Origin: Oidiodendron maius Zn
Lineage: Eukaryota; Ascomycota; Leotiomycetes; Myxotrichaceae
Direction of reading: 5' to 3'
Length of the DNA stretch: 64,000 bases
Assembly (NCBI GenBank): GCA_000827325.1
Contig: KN832881.1
Location: forward strand, 580,616-644,615
Shown here: positions 1 through 8,648 of the stretch, piece by piece
How positions within the stretch are numbered: position 1 is the stretch's first letter
How the letters are laid out: each line of letters begins with the position of its first letter
Notes under the pieces: generated by a model
The model's database searches: none
Told to the model about the DNA's origin: nothing
The model's input: the letters and a program-made list of their open reading frames with translations, nothing else
Made by a program: the position numbers and the translations under genes

Positions 1-887
1 CAGTACCGACCTTAGATGTTGATTTAGGATGGCATACCCATCAGCTTTCGCCGCAAGCATATTTCAACTATACGGTTGACAAATGCAGGAAATTCATCGA
101 TCACGACGATAAGATAGACGAAGACGAATTGTCCACTAGCTTTGAATGGACATCCAAAACATACCAGAAACAATACAAAGAAGTCTACTCCGAGTGCACG
201 TGTTGGTATTGCGAAGGTACGTTCCCTTTCATTCATACTCCCTGTAACATCTAACATATCACAGCTATCCGGACAAAACACATCTCAAATGCGAGGATCT
301 TTGGTCAGTCCAAGCATGAGAAGGTGATGAACTCGTTTTATGATTCAGGAGCTGCCAAGCTCTGCCCTCCAGACAAGTCCGCACACATCAGTTCTCACAA
401 TGCTGTTAAGTCTATTGAGAGTGGAATCGGAGCAGAAATCGCTCAGCGTCTTCGCCTGAAACACCAAAAGGATCTAGAAGCGGCCTACCAGAAAGCCTGT
501 GCCAGGGCGGCCGCGAAAGGCAGACCCATTCCGCAGAGGACAACAGCAGCGGACTATTACGTAGGCTCTTGGGGGTATCCTTACTTAATGTATGGCCCGT
601 ACATGTCGATTGGTATGATGGGTGGTTTGTACTATGCGGGTGACCCGTGTTTGATGCCGGTTGGGGCTGGGATGGTAGGCAATTGTTGCGCGGGCACATG
701 TTCAGGAGGAATTGCAGCAGGAGGTTGTGGATCCCCAGGTGGCTGTGGCGGAACGGTAGGAGGCTGTAGCGGAGGCGCTGCAGGAGGTTGTGGAGGAGGC
801 GTAGGGGGAGGAGGTTGTGGAGGTGGAGGTGGTGGAGGTTGTGGAGGAGGTGGAGGAGGAGGAGGATGCGGAGGCGGGGGTGCATGA
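1..887 (+). CDS. Glycine-rich domain (DUF1399/GRDP-like) protein, 3' part
   Basis: The gene enters from the left edge, so its start is missing. Exons are <3..216 and 265..887, with an intron GTACGT...CACAG at 217-264. The visible protein begins with an LDVDLGWHTHQLSP segment followed by a CTCWYCEAIR motif. Both are typical of fungal proteins with the glycine-rich-domain-like fold (PF07173, DUF1399), where the conserved WHTHQ histidines mark the domain. The last 70 or so residues are almost only Gly and Cys, arranged as repeated GGCGGG-type units. The biochemical role of the family in fungi is not established; plant relatives are linked to development and stress. Family assignment is firm from the motifs, function is not. 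The Gly/Cys tail is low complexity and its exact length may vary between strains. Confidence 0.8.
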
Positions 888-1352
888 ATACTAGCACTTG
901 CAACCTCCCTGATACCATGACTTGTCGTTTACCAGCCATTATATATTGCCGGAATGATTATTTGCTTCATTTGATGAGTAAAAGATATATGCCATCTTGA
1001 AATAAGAGAAACGACTATTGAAGCCCTAACAGCGGCACGTGATATAACGTCCTCCTTTCGGGATATGCGAAGGAGCTGTATGCCCCTGGGCGAGCCAACC
1101 ACGACGGCATCTGATTGGTGACAACGCAACATCGTTTTTCAGCTTCTCTGCATGAGTCGACTCACAGTCACAGAAAGATAGGCGGACCAGCGCCTGTGGT
1201 GCAACATGTATGCGATCGCAAGCTTAGGCTGCCACGGCAGCCTCGCACCAGGCCGGGCAGCCGCCTTGGGAAATACTGTATGTATATAAACGGCCTGCTC
1301 CTCGGTGTGAGTGCACCATATTCGATGATAAGGCCAAGGTGCTACGATCATC
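888..1352. other. Intergenic, 465 bp
   Basis: 3' flank of the glycine-rich gene and 5' flank of the BCS1-like gene. The only clear element is a TATA-like TATATAAA (1283-1290), listed separately. Confidence 0.6.
1283..1290 (+). promoter_or_regulatory. Candidate TATA box of the BCS1-like gene
   Basis: TATATAAA lies about 63 bp upstream of the ATG at 1353, a usual distance for a fungal TATA box with a short leader. This is a motif match only. Confidence 0.4.
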
Positions 1353-3062
1353 ATGTCGTTCATTCACCTCGCCTCCCTCGCCTCCCTCGCCTCCCTCGCC
1401 TCCCTCACCTCCCTCGCCCCCCTCGCCCAGAGGAACTCCTCTGCTCAGAATCTAGTGCAGGTGCCAGCCAACTTGCTGGAGACTTTCATACCAGGCTATG
1501 GAACCATTTCACGTATACTACTCGAAACATTTGGTATTGATGTCACCCTTCTGGTGTCTGTCTCGTTTTTCCTTTTTGCCCTGGGTAGATCATTTACCTA
1601 CCTCAAAAATCAGTTTTTAGCGCTCGTAATGCGATTTGGGACATGTTCCGTCGAGATCGGGGCAGACGCAGATACGTACTTCTAGGTAATGGATTGGATG
1701 GCAGATCGAGGCATTGGTCAAGATTCCCATAATCTGACTGCTATCGCAACGCAACGAAATCACCTATACATGCATGTCGATGACCGCGACTTTGACTTGC
1801 CTCCGCCTCTACCGGTTCTTACATCTTCTCGCAAGAAGCAGAGTCCGCAACGCTACGAACCTTCTCTAGGGCAAACTCAATACTTCTGGTTTAATAATCG
1901 CCTCTTTCGCTGGCACAGGCAGAATGAGTCCCAGAACCACAGGTATCTCCGCATCGAGGGCAGGTTGTACTGCCTGAGCCGCACCACCGCTCCGATCAAA
2001 GCATTGATTGATGAGGCTTCAGAACACTATCACAAGAAACGCGCCTGCAACACAGCAATCCGTCGGCCTGCCCCGCGTATGCAGCGCCAGCAAGGAATGA
2101 ATGTCTGGAAAACAGTGGCAATGCGGCCATCCAGACCTCTTCATACAGTCGTTCTTGGAGACGAGCAGAAGGAGCAACTCCTCTCGGATATTGGCGAGTA
2201 CCTGCAACCCCATACTCGGCAATGGTATGCGGTTCGCGGTATTCCATACAGGAGAGGCTACGTAAGTTTTTCTTGCCACCCCAAAACTGATATTTTATCT
2301 GTTCTTTGCTAACAAAACCAGCTATTTTTTGGTCCGCCTGGAACTGGAAAAACGTCTCTAGCCTTTGCTATAGCAGGCTTCTTCGGCCTCGATGTCTACT
2401 GCGTGTCTCTTGCCGAGCCTACCATTTCCGAAGAGGACTTAGTATCCCTCTTCGATGAGCTCCCAGTGCAGTGCCTGGTGCTTCTCGAAGATGTGGACAG
2501 TGCAGGCCTCGTAGTCCGAAGAGGCAAAGCGCCGAAAGTTGATAACCCTCGTCACATGCCCGGTCCGGATTCGAGGGACGACGATTCCAATTCTCAGACG
2601 AACGGCATCTCGCTCTCGGGCCTGCTGAATGTCATTGATGGGATCGCATCACAAGAGGGCCGCGTTTTAATCATGACGACGAACCATGTGTCCTCACTGG
2701 ATGCAGCCCTTCTCCGCCCCGGCAGAGTCGATTTGCGTGTCCCCTTCGAACTGGCCAGCGGGAAACAGGCTGAAGATCTCTTCCTCCAGACATTCACGGA
2801 TACAGATAGTGAAGACCCCGAGAAGAGTAAGGGCATGGACGTGAAAGAGAAGTGCGAGCTGGAGGACATGGCTCGCAAATTTGCCGCTGAGATCCCTGAC
2901 AAGGCTCTGAGCCCGGCTGAAATCCAGGGATTCTTGATGAACTGGAAGAAGAAGCCGGCGGATGCTGTCGCCAAAGTCAAAGAGTGGGTTGAGGAGAATA
3001 TGAACAAGGCTGATGCACCTCCTTCGAAGATGGTCAATGGCAATCATCTGCCTTCTCGGTAG
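1353..3062 (+). CDS. BCS1-like AAA+ ATPase, frame interrupted by TAG or a cryptic intron
   Basis: The protein has the layout of the fungal BCS1 family: a hydrophobic N-terminal segment, a BCS1_N domain and an AAA+ module. Visible motifs are RPAPRMQ and YRRGYLFFGPPGTGKTS (Walker A), CLVLLEDVDSAG (Walker B) and LLRPGRVDLRV (arginine-finger region). A clear intron lies at 2262-2321 (GTAAGT, TGCTAAC branch, CAG). In the founding member BCS1 is a mitochondrial inner-membrane translocase for the Rieske protein. Filamentous fungi carry many divergent paralogs of unclear role, and this is one of those. Oddity: codon 1683-1685 is TAG in frame, between a beta-strand that matches the family and the conserved VMDW segment. 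An alternative is a 60-nt intron 1626-1685 (GTAATG...CTAG, phase 0), which restores the frame but deletes 20 residues of BCS1_N. The gene is either spliced in this way or recently broken. Confidence 0.85.
1367..1427 (+). repeat. 9-bp tandem repeat coding Ser-Leu-Ala units
   Basis: About six to seven imperfect copies of GCCTCCCTC lie directly after the start codon of the BCS1-like gene and encode a SLASLASLA-type leader. The repeat is likely to vary in length by slippage. Confidence 0.8.
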
Positions 3063-3420
3063 AAAATTATGTACTGCATCTTATCCCGGCTCAGGAGAAT
3101 GGTATAGAGATAGGATCGTCTGTCCAAGATTCATACAGGAAGTATTATACAGATCAGGGGTAGAGGATATGCCAGCTATATATAAAGGAACCTCAGATAA
3201 TGGCAAGTTGAAGAATAATTTTAATAGGTTGATTGCCGATTGAAGACTACCTATTACACATTCCGGGTGTAGTGCAATGCAAAGCCATCTCCACATCTAT
3301 CCCATTCCCTTCATCAATGCCATGCCCATCCCAGTTTCGTAATATTCATAGTATCTCTCTCTTCCATGCTAATTATGGGTTCAGCTGGAGCAAAGCTAGC
3401 TACCTGGCTGGCAGGCCCGT
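3063..3420. other. Intergenic, 358 bp
   Basis: Convergent 3' flanks of the BCS1-like gene and the NIS1-like gene. Nothing distinctive seen. Confidence 0.5.
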
Positions 3421-3816
3421 TTAGACAACCGTAACGGTGGTGTTGAAAGTGTTGATGACTGGCTCCGCCGCGAGCCCGTACAGGCTGGTTACGCTGGCAG
3501 CGATGATAGACTCGCCCTTAGGGGTGCTCGCATCGACAGAAACGGTGAACTGGATTGGGTTCAAGATGTTGCTGAGCTGTGGACCGAGGTAGGCGGAGGC
3601 AAAGACCTCACCAAGGGCGCCCTGGTAGCCTACGCCAGAGGCAATTCCAAACGCGACACTGACATCATAAACAGCCTGGATATAGTCGGCCGTGTCGAGG
3701 GTCAAGATGAAGGTCTCGCCAGCAGTGACGGAGGAGGGTGCAGTCACACCGGAGACGATAGCACTGGCGGGCAGGGCCAGGGCCAGGAGGGGAAGGACGG
3801 TAGCGGTGAATTGCAT
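3421..3816 (-). CDS. NIS1-like small secreted protein
   Basis: Single exon, 131 residues. The start at 3816 is chosen because it opens a clean signal peptide (MQFTATVLPLLALALPASA); an open frame continues upstream but has no such feature. The mature part starts IVSGVTAPSSVTAGETF and continues with a DYIQ segment, a FGIA motif and a C-terminal beta-rich stretch. This is the pattern I know from NIS1-family (necrosis-inducing secreted protein 1) effectors of plant-associated fungi. In Colletotrichum and Magnaporthe, NIS1 interferes with plant receptor-kinase signalling. Family members also occur in fungi with other lifestyles, so an effector role here is inference. There are no cysteines in the mature protein. 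A TATATAAA-type box lies at about 3936-3943. Confidence 0.7.
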   Translation of the reverse strand: MQFTATVLPLLALALPASAIVSGVTAPSSVTAGETFILTLDTADYIQAVYDVSVAFGIASGVGYQGALGEVFASAYLGPQLSNILNPIQFTVSVDASTPKGESIIAASVTSLYGLAAEPVINTFNTTVTVV

Positions 3817-3935
3817 TTTGGAAATTTTGATTTTCAGGAGGTGTGAGGGATCGTAAAGCGAGGGTAGTTTTAGTTCTTGAACGAGTGGAGTGAAGTTGTT
3901 GATGACCCTCTCCTTTGAGGTGTAAGTCCTTTCCT

Positions 3936-3943
3936 TATATAAA
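3936..3943 (-). promoter_or_regulatory. Candidate TATA box of the NIS1-like gene
   Basis: A TATATAA-type motif read on the minus strand, about 120 bp upstream of the chosen ATG at 3816. Motif match only. Confidence 0.35.
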
Positions 3944-5043
3944 TTTTCCTTCTCATACAACGATGCCTACCTCCCCCCGCCTCTTCGTATTATTCACTCA
4001 CTGCTCTTCTAAGCCGGCGTTGGAATATTCTGCCATGCGATTCGTGTGACCGCCGGCCACGTCGTTCGAGGTAAGACATGCCTGGACCCAAGAATACGGG
4101 TCTCCACCGCCCTTGCAGGCTCCTGGGCCATGATAGACAGAACCCCATGAGCTTCGAGCCTTGTGGAGGTGCTATTTGCACGTCTAATTGGACATGAGTC
4201 GTATACGGGATTTATAAAAAGAACCACTCCTGGCGGGTCGCAGGCTTCCGAGAGCCACAACCGTAACCCGCCCTGCGCCATGTCAGATTCTTAAAGCCTC
4301 CAAGGCTGATCTTTACGGAGGCTGTCGTCCAGCTTTAGTCTCCCAGCCACGCGCACTCGCACTCGGGACCTAAACAATGGTATTCGCATGTTTCAGTATT
4401 ACTTCAAAGGTAGATTATTATCTAGGGGCCAGAGATCCCCTTGCGCAGTTACGTGAGAGGTTGATTCGGATCCTTTTCCCTTGTCGTGTTTGACGCCTCG
4501 TAAACGCTGATCACTCCACTACCATACACTATTCATCAACACACTCCTCCAAGGGAAGCCCCGGCACCTTGAGCACCCCGCGCCTCCGCCCTTTTACGAG
4601 GCGCCGACGTCATAGTTGTTAAGAGGGAAAGCCATGGAGAGTGCGTATAGCCAGTCTCACTGCCAGATCGCGCCCGGAAGACCAGCTTTCAGCTGAGTAA
4701 TCGGTACGTAGGTACTCCACTCCTTTACGAAGCTTTCTCAACTCCAACAAGACCATTTGACGAGGTTACGAATGCAGGCCGCTGGGAAAATGGATATTCT
4801 CCGGATCTATTTGTCTATTGGTTTACGGGACAGAATCCACGGCAGCGTAACAAATGTGTCACCGATGAGAAATATCTGTTACAGGCGTCTCGCTAAACTT
4901 CCTCTCATGGGAAAAGGGATTCAAAGGGATTGAGGGAATTAGGGACTCGTATTAGGGTCTGACGAGCACTAACTAACATTCTACTGGTTAAAGAGGAGCA
5001 ACGCTGGATTGTTATTCGGCCATTGGTATCGCACGAAGTAATA
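3944..5043. other. Intergenic, about 1.1 kb
   Basis: Upstream flank of the NIS1-like gene up to the TA dinucleotide (5042-5043) that abuts the 2EXR-carrying TIR unit. I found no convincing gene; short open frames on both strands lack family features. Confidence 0.5.
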
Positions 5044-5083
5044 CAGTCGTTTGCAAAAATGGCTCCCCCTTCGCATGAAATTT
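5044..5083 (+). repeat. Left terminal inverted repeat of the 2EXR unit
   Basis: Begins CAGTCGTTTGCAAAAATGGC after a TA. It matches the reverse complement of 6645-6684 at 31 of 40 positions and the outer 25 bp of the NLR unit at about 21 of 25. Confidence 0.65.
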
Positions 5084-5096
5084 CAACTTGGTTGTG

Positions 5097-5160
5097 ACCA
5101 ACACAAGAACAGCAACCAGCACAAGAACAACAACCAACACAAAACAGCAACCAACACAGG
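5097..5160 (+). repeat. CAACACAAGAACA-type low-complexity repeat
   Basis: Imperfect A/C-rich tandem units (CAACACAAGAACAGCAACC and variants) in the leader of the 2EXR gene, just inside the left TIR. Confidence 0.6.
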
Positions 5161-5264
5161 AACAGTCCAACACACCCTGCGTCCACACACCTCTCAGTCA
5201 GACGACGGGCACTACTAAACACCCCAATATATATATATTTTTTTTTAAAAAGCAGACAGCGACC

Positions 5265-6533
5265 ATGGCAATGCACTACCCACACCATCAACAGCCCTTT
5301 ACCCCCCACCAAGTACAAACTGATCGACCCAATTTCCACTGTTTTCCTCTGCTTCCAAAAGAGCTTCGCCTCAAGATATGGGAGTTTGCGCTATCGCGTT
5401 CACGCATCATTCACTTGCGTCTCAAGGATCTCCAGGACCCTAGGGCTGGTCCAGCGCCAACGACTGACGCAGCGGAAATGAGCCGGATGACCACTAATAA
5501 CGAGCGTTTCTGGATTTCTGCTGATGGACACCAAACCTTAAGCAAAATGTTCTGCGTTAGCCGTGAGGCAAGAGAGGAAGCTTTGTCGTTTTACCGGGTC
5601 CGTTTCCCCTGCTGGTTTAGGTCAGTTGCGGGGGTCATGAAACCCAGAATGCTCTATTTCAATCCTGAGCATGATTTCCTTCGAATCAGCCCGGAATGGT
5701 CGGTAAAAAATACGCTATTCAACTTTTTGCACCTATTAAAGACGACTTACGATCCCCGGCATATCGGCCTCCGCAATCTAGTCGTCTCGAATTATTTCCT
5801 AGCAGGAAACGATTGGGAATTAATAGACCCTTCCGATCCAGATCTTGACAGAGGTACCATAGAATCTTTTAAAGGTCTTCTTAAGAATCTTAACGAGGTC
5901 TTCTTCTTCTCAACTACCCTAGCTGGCCGCCAGATCTTAGGTATCCATAGTAGCATATGGACGGATGAAATTGTCTATAACTGCTCTTTCCCAATCCAAG
6001 TTAACGTATCGACTTTTGATCGTTTACCTCGCGATCCACGTCGTATTGGTGAAGACTTAAAACGAGTATTTATTGGGACACATGACCATCGACACACGAT
6101 TCGCCTGTGGTACCGTAGACTTAACAAATTTTCTATTTCTGCTCCTACCATCAAATATAAATGGTACATAGCTTTTGACCCACAGAATATTGCACGAGTA
6201 TCGGACATCGAGACCGCAAGGAAATTTATGCAGCTGGAAGACAGTATATGGAATGGGATCGACCATCCTGACCTTCGGTCCTTAGAGCTGCCAGGCTACA
6301 AGTTCCCGGTAGGCGCGCAATCAGAGAGATACAAGAAAGAGGACCTAGAAACAGCCGTTAAGCCGGCGTTTGGGTTTTGGCTGTTTCCTATTGATGTTCT
6401 GGGACCTCTAGAAGAGGAAGGCGGTCCTGCTACACCGCTATGGGACTTTTCGAAAAACTGGCCTGAACTTGGAGTAGTAAGCTTGCCTGAGAGGCGTCGG
6501 ACTGGTAATGCATTGGATGCGGTAGGAGGATGA
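5265..6533 (+). CDS. 2EXR-domain protein
   Basis: Single exon, 422 residues. The ATG at 5265 is preferred over an upstream in-frame ATG because it has a good context (GACCATGG) and the extra N-terminus would be only low-complexity Thr/Gln. The N-terminal part carries the 2EXR signature FPLLPKELRLKIWEFAL followed by a short strand around SRSRIIHL, and later the second block SREAREEALSFYRVRF. The 2EXR family (PF20150) is greatly expanded in many filamentous ascomycetes and its role is unknown. No signal peptide or membrane segment is visible. The gene sits alone between inverted repeats with TA at both outer borders (5044-6684), so it may have spread as cargo of a mobile unit. The frame is intact. 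Confidence 0.8.
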   Translation: MAMHYPHHQQPFTPHQVQTDRPNFHCFPLLPKELRLKIWEFALSRSRIIHLRLKDLQDPRAGPAPTTDAAEMSRMTTNNERFWISADGHQTLSKMFCVSREAREEALSFYRVRFPCWFRSVAGVMKPRMLYFNPEHDFLRISPEWSVKNTLFNFLHLLKTTYDPRHIGLRNLVVSNYFLAGNDWELIDPSDPDLDRGTIESFKGLLKNLNEVFFFSTTLAGRQILGIHSSIWTDEIVYNCSFPIQVNVSTFDRLPRDPRRIGEDLKRVFIGTHDHRHTIRLWYRRLNKFSISAPTIKYKWYIAFDPQNIARVSDIETARKFMQLEDSIWNGIDHPDLRSLELPGYKFPVGAQSERYKKEDLETAVKPAFGFWLFPIDVLGPLEEEGGPATPLWDFSKNWPELGVVSLPERRRTGNALDAVGG

Positions 6534-6644
6534 CGCCACATAGTGGTAATATTACCAGAGGCTGTAGATACTGGCAGCCCTTCTTATAGTGGACCGCAAG
6601 TCTGCTTTGTACGCATTCGTTGTGATAAATTCTTGATCAAAATA

Positions 6645-6684
6645 TAATTCCCTGCAAAGGGGAAGCCAATTTCGCAAACAACTA
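6645..6684 (-). repeat. Right terminal inverted repeat of the 2EXR unit
   Basis: Read on the minus strand it starts TAGTTGTTTGCGAAATTGGC, the degraded counterpart of the left end. It is followed on the plus strand by TA (6685-6686). Confidence 0.6.
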
Positions 6685-6686
6685 TA

Positions 6687-8648
6687 ATACAAATCAGCAA
6701 CAACGGCTGCGGTGGTCCTGCACATAAAGTCATAGTGAGGCGGGTTCCTAAAGATTTCCTCGCCGAAATCTGGAAGTTTGGAGTCTCGTGTTCTACTCCC
6801 ATGTGTTGACGGGTTAATATCCACTTCAACGGAGATAATGTTACGTTCCATTGTCAAAACTCAGCCTCTGTTGACGTAGAAGTTGGGCTTATTGCTCCCA
6901 TAATATTGCGCTTTTCGGCATCCGAGGAGCAGTGGATACTGGTTCCGATAGTACGACGGCATCGGCAGTGCCGAAGCAGGCGGCGATGGTTTTCTCAACG
7001 GTACGAACCAGCTTTTTGGGGGGCCATGCTTGCGTGTGAGATCTCTAAGGCTATCCCTCCCAATTGACCAGAATCCTTGGGTGATCACTGGTCAGTTTTC
7101 GCACCTTGCGAATCTATTTGATTGCACGGCCGGTGGCGCGAGGTCTGAGACCGTTGAAGCGTTGACACTTAAAGCAGTAGCTTCTGCATCCTGAAAGGGT
7201 ATAGCATAGCTTTCAACGCATGCTTCACTTGCGGTGCCAGAACATGTCGCTAATACAGAACGCCAACTTGTCGGATTATTCTCGGGCACTGTAATCGTCA
7301 CTCTGGTTCTTGCATCGTTGGCAGTCTGATTAGAGGCGATGTTACTTCTATCAACTTCGGGACTCTGAGTTGGCAGCAAGGCCATTTTGTTATTTGCTTC
7401 CATTTTTAAGCAGTTCAAATTACCGTCCTTGACTTTGGAACGCAGTAGTCGACCAATAGCTGACTTTGAATCTGAAATCCTATTAGTGTAGATTGCGCTG
7501 CAAGTTTCCACTAATAATATTTACAACCTAAAGACAAGGCTCTCATAGATGCAACATGCGACAAGACAAGTTAGGTATTGGCTAAATGAAATGACTATCT
7601 AGGATAAGTAACATAATTTGGTCTTCTAAAACCCGAATGGGTATTTGGACTCAACGTTGGTACGACGCTTGAGGGACATGCCCCTATTTAAGCGAGCATC
7701 ACGTGGGATGCGACTTAAATTCCCCTAGGCAGGTAAGGTATCGTCACCTCAAACGTAAATATTTATCTGTGTTTCATAAGATAACTCCGACTAATGCTCA
7801 TTATGATGCCCACTCTCTGAGCAGGTTCTAGAAGACACTGACGGTCAATACTGCCATCATTACCACTCAATTCACAGCAGACACTGCCACAACACTTCGA
7901 CGGCAACAATACAATGGCAACAACGCCAATGTCAATAGCAAGTATATAAAGAGACAAGTAGGAATGAGCGTGGAATTTGAATGTCACTCACTTGTTATAA
8001 GAACAACCTTAATATGTGGTAGCGACTGCCATTTCATCTTTCGCACCTTTTAAAGGACTGCCCCCCCCCTCCCTATTTTTTCTTAAGATTTGACTGCTTG
8101 CAGGTAAGACTCTAACTGTATGAAGGTCTATATAACTAGGCATACATTCATTAGATAGAGCTTCGTGCTTAACTCAAATAAAGTATCTCCTTATTACTTT
8201 AGTAACTTCACTGAGTTATCTTATGCATCACTTCTTGACGTGACGGCACCCCTGTCTTACCAACCCAACTCAGCGACTTACCCAACACCAGGCGTGAGCC
8301 TTCACTACAGATAGGGGATGTAATACTTATCAATTTTGGGTCGAGATAATATAGGGAAACTGTAGATCGGTATCTGCTAAGTTCTTGATATTGGGCTGTA
8401 CCACACGCAGTAATTTTTCAGGCACATGTGAGGATCTTGTCAAAATCGCACTTTCTAGACATCAAACCATCTAAAGTTAGTGGTCACCCATACCATCTGA
8501 CGCATCATAGATAATGATTACACCTTCAACTAAGCGTTTGCCTTAATAAACTCTATCGTCGCAAACTTTTGCACAATCTACAGTTCGAAAGTTGTGGCAA
8601 TAATGCAAGTTTCATAATCTGAATTAACGTAGCTAGTCATAGTTAAAC
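6687..8648. other. Gene-poor stretch, about 1.96 kb
   Basis: Three consecutive minus-strand open frames (about 6552-6857, 6861-7088, 7092-7511) lie here. They have no recognisable domain, and the first runs across the TIR end, so I do not call them genes. A poly-C run occurs near 8060. The rest is the 3' flank of the GH115 gene, with nothing else recognised. Confidence 0.45.

Larger units (their letters stand above)
5044..6684 (+). mobile_element. TIR-bounded unit carrying a 2EXR gene (Tc1/mariner- or mimp-like ends)
   Basis: The 1641-bp unit starts CAGTCGTTTGCAAAA and ends with its inverted counterpart. The outer 40 bp of the two ends match at 31 of 40 positions without gaps, and most differences are transitions. 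TA stands directly outside both ends (5042-5043 and 6685-6686), as expected for a TA target-site duplication. The only gene inside is the 2EXR-domain gene (5265-6533), which fills most of the unit as a transposase would. No transposase is present. The ends resemble those of the 5.3-kb unit around the NLR gene at 18631-23895. The CAGT..GCAA pattern recalls impala/mimp ends of the Tc1 group. Terminal structure is seen directly; past mobility is inference. Confidence 0.65.

Noticed and set aside
412-939. 175-codon minus-strand open frame
   Set aside because: Antisense shadow of the Gly/Cys repeat tail of the DUF1399-type gene.
2145-2155. TACAGTCGTT inside the BCS1-like exon as another TIR end
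   Set aside because: Similarity stops after ten bases and no inverted partner exists; a similar chance match occurs at about 46318.
6552-7511. Three consecutive minus-strand open frames that might form a gene
   Set aside because: No domain, no convincing splice joins between frames, and the first one runs across the TIR border at 6684.
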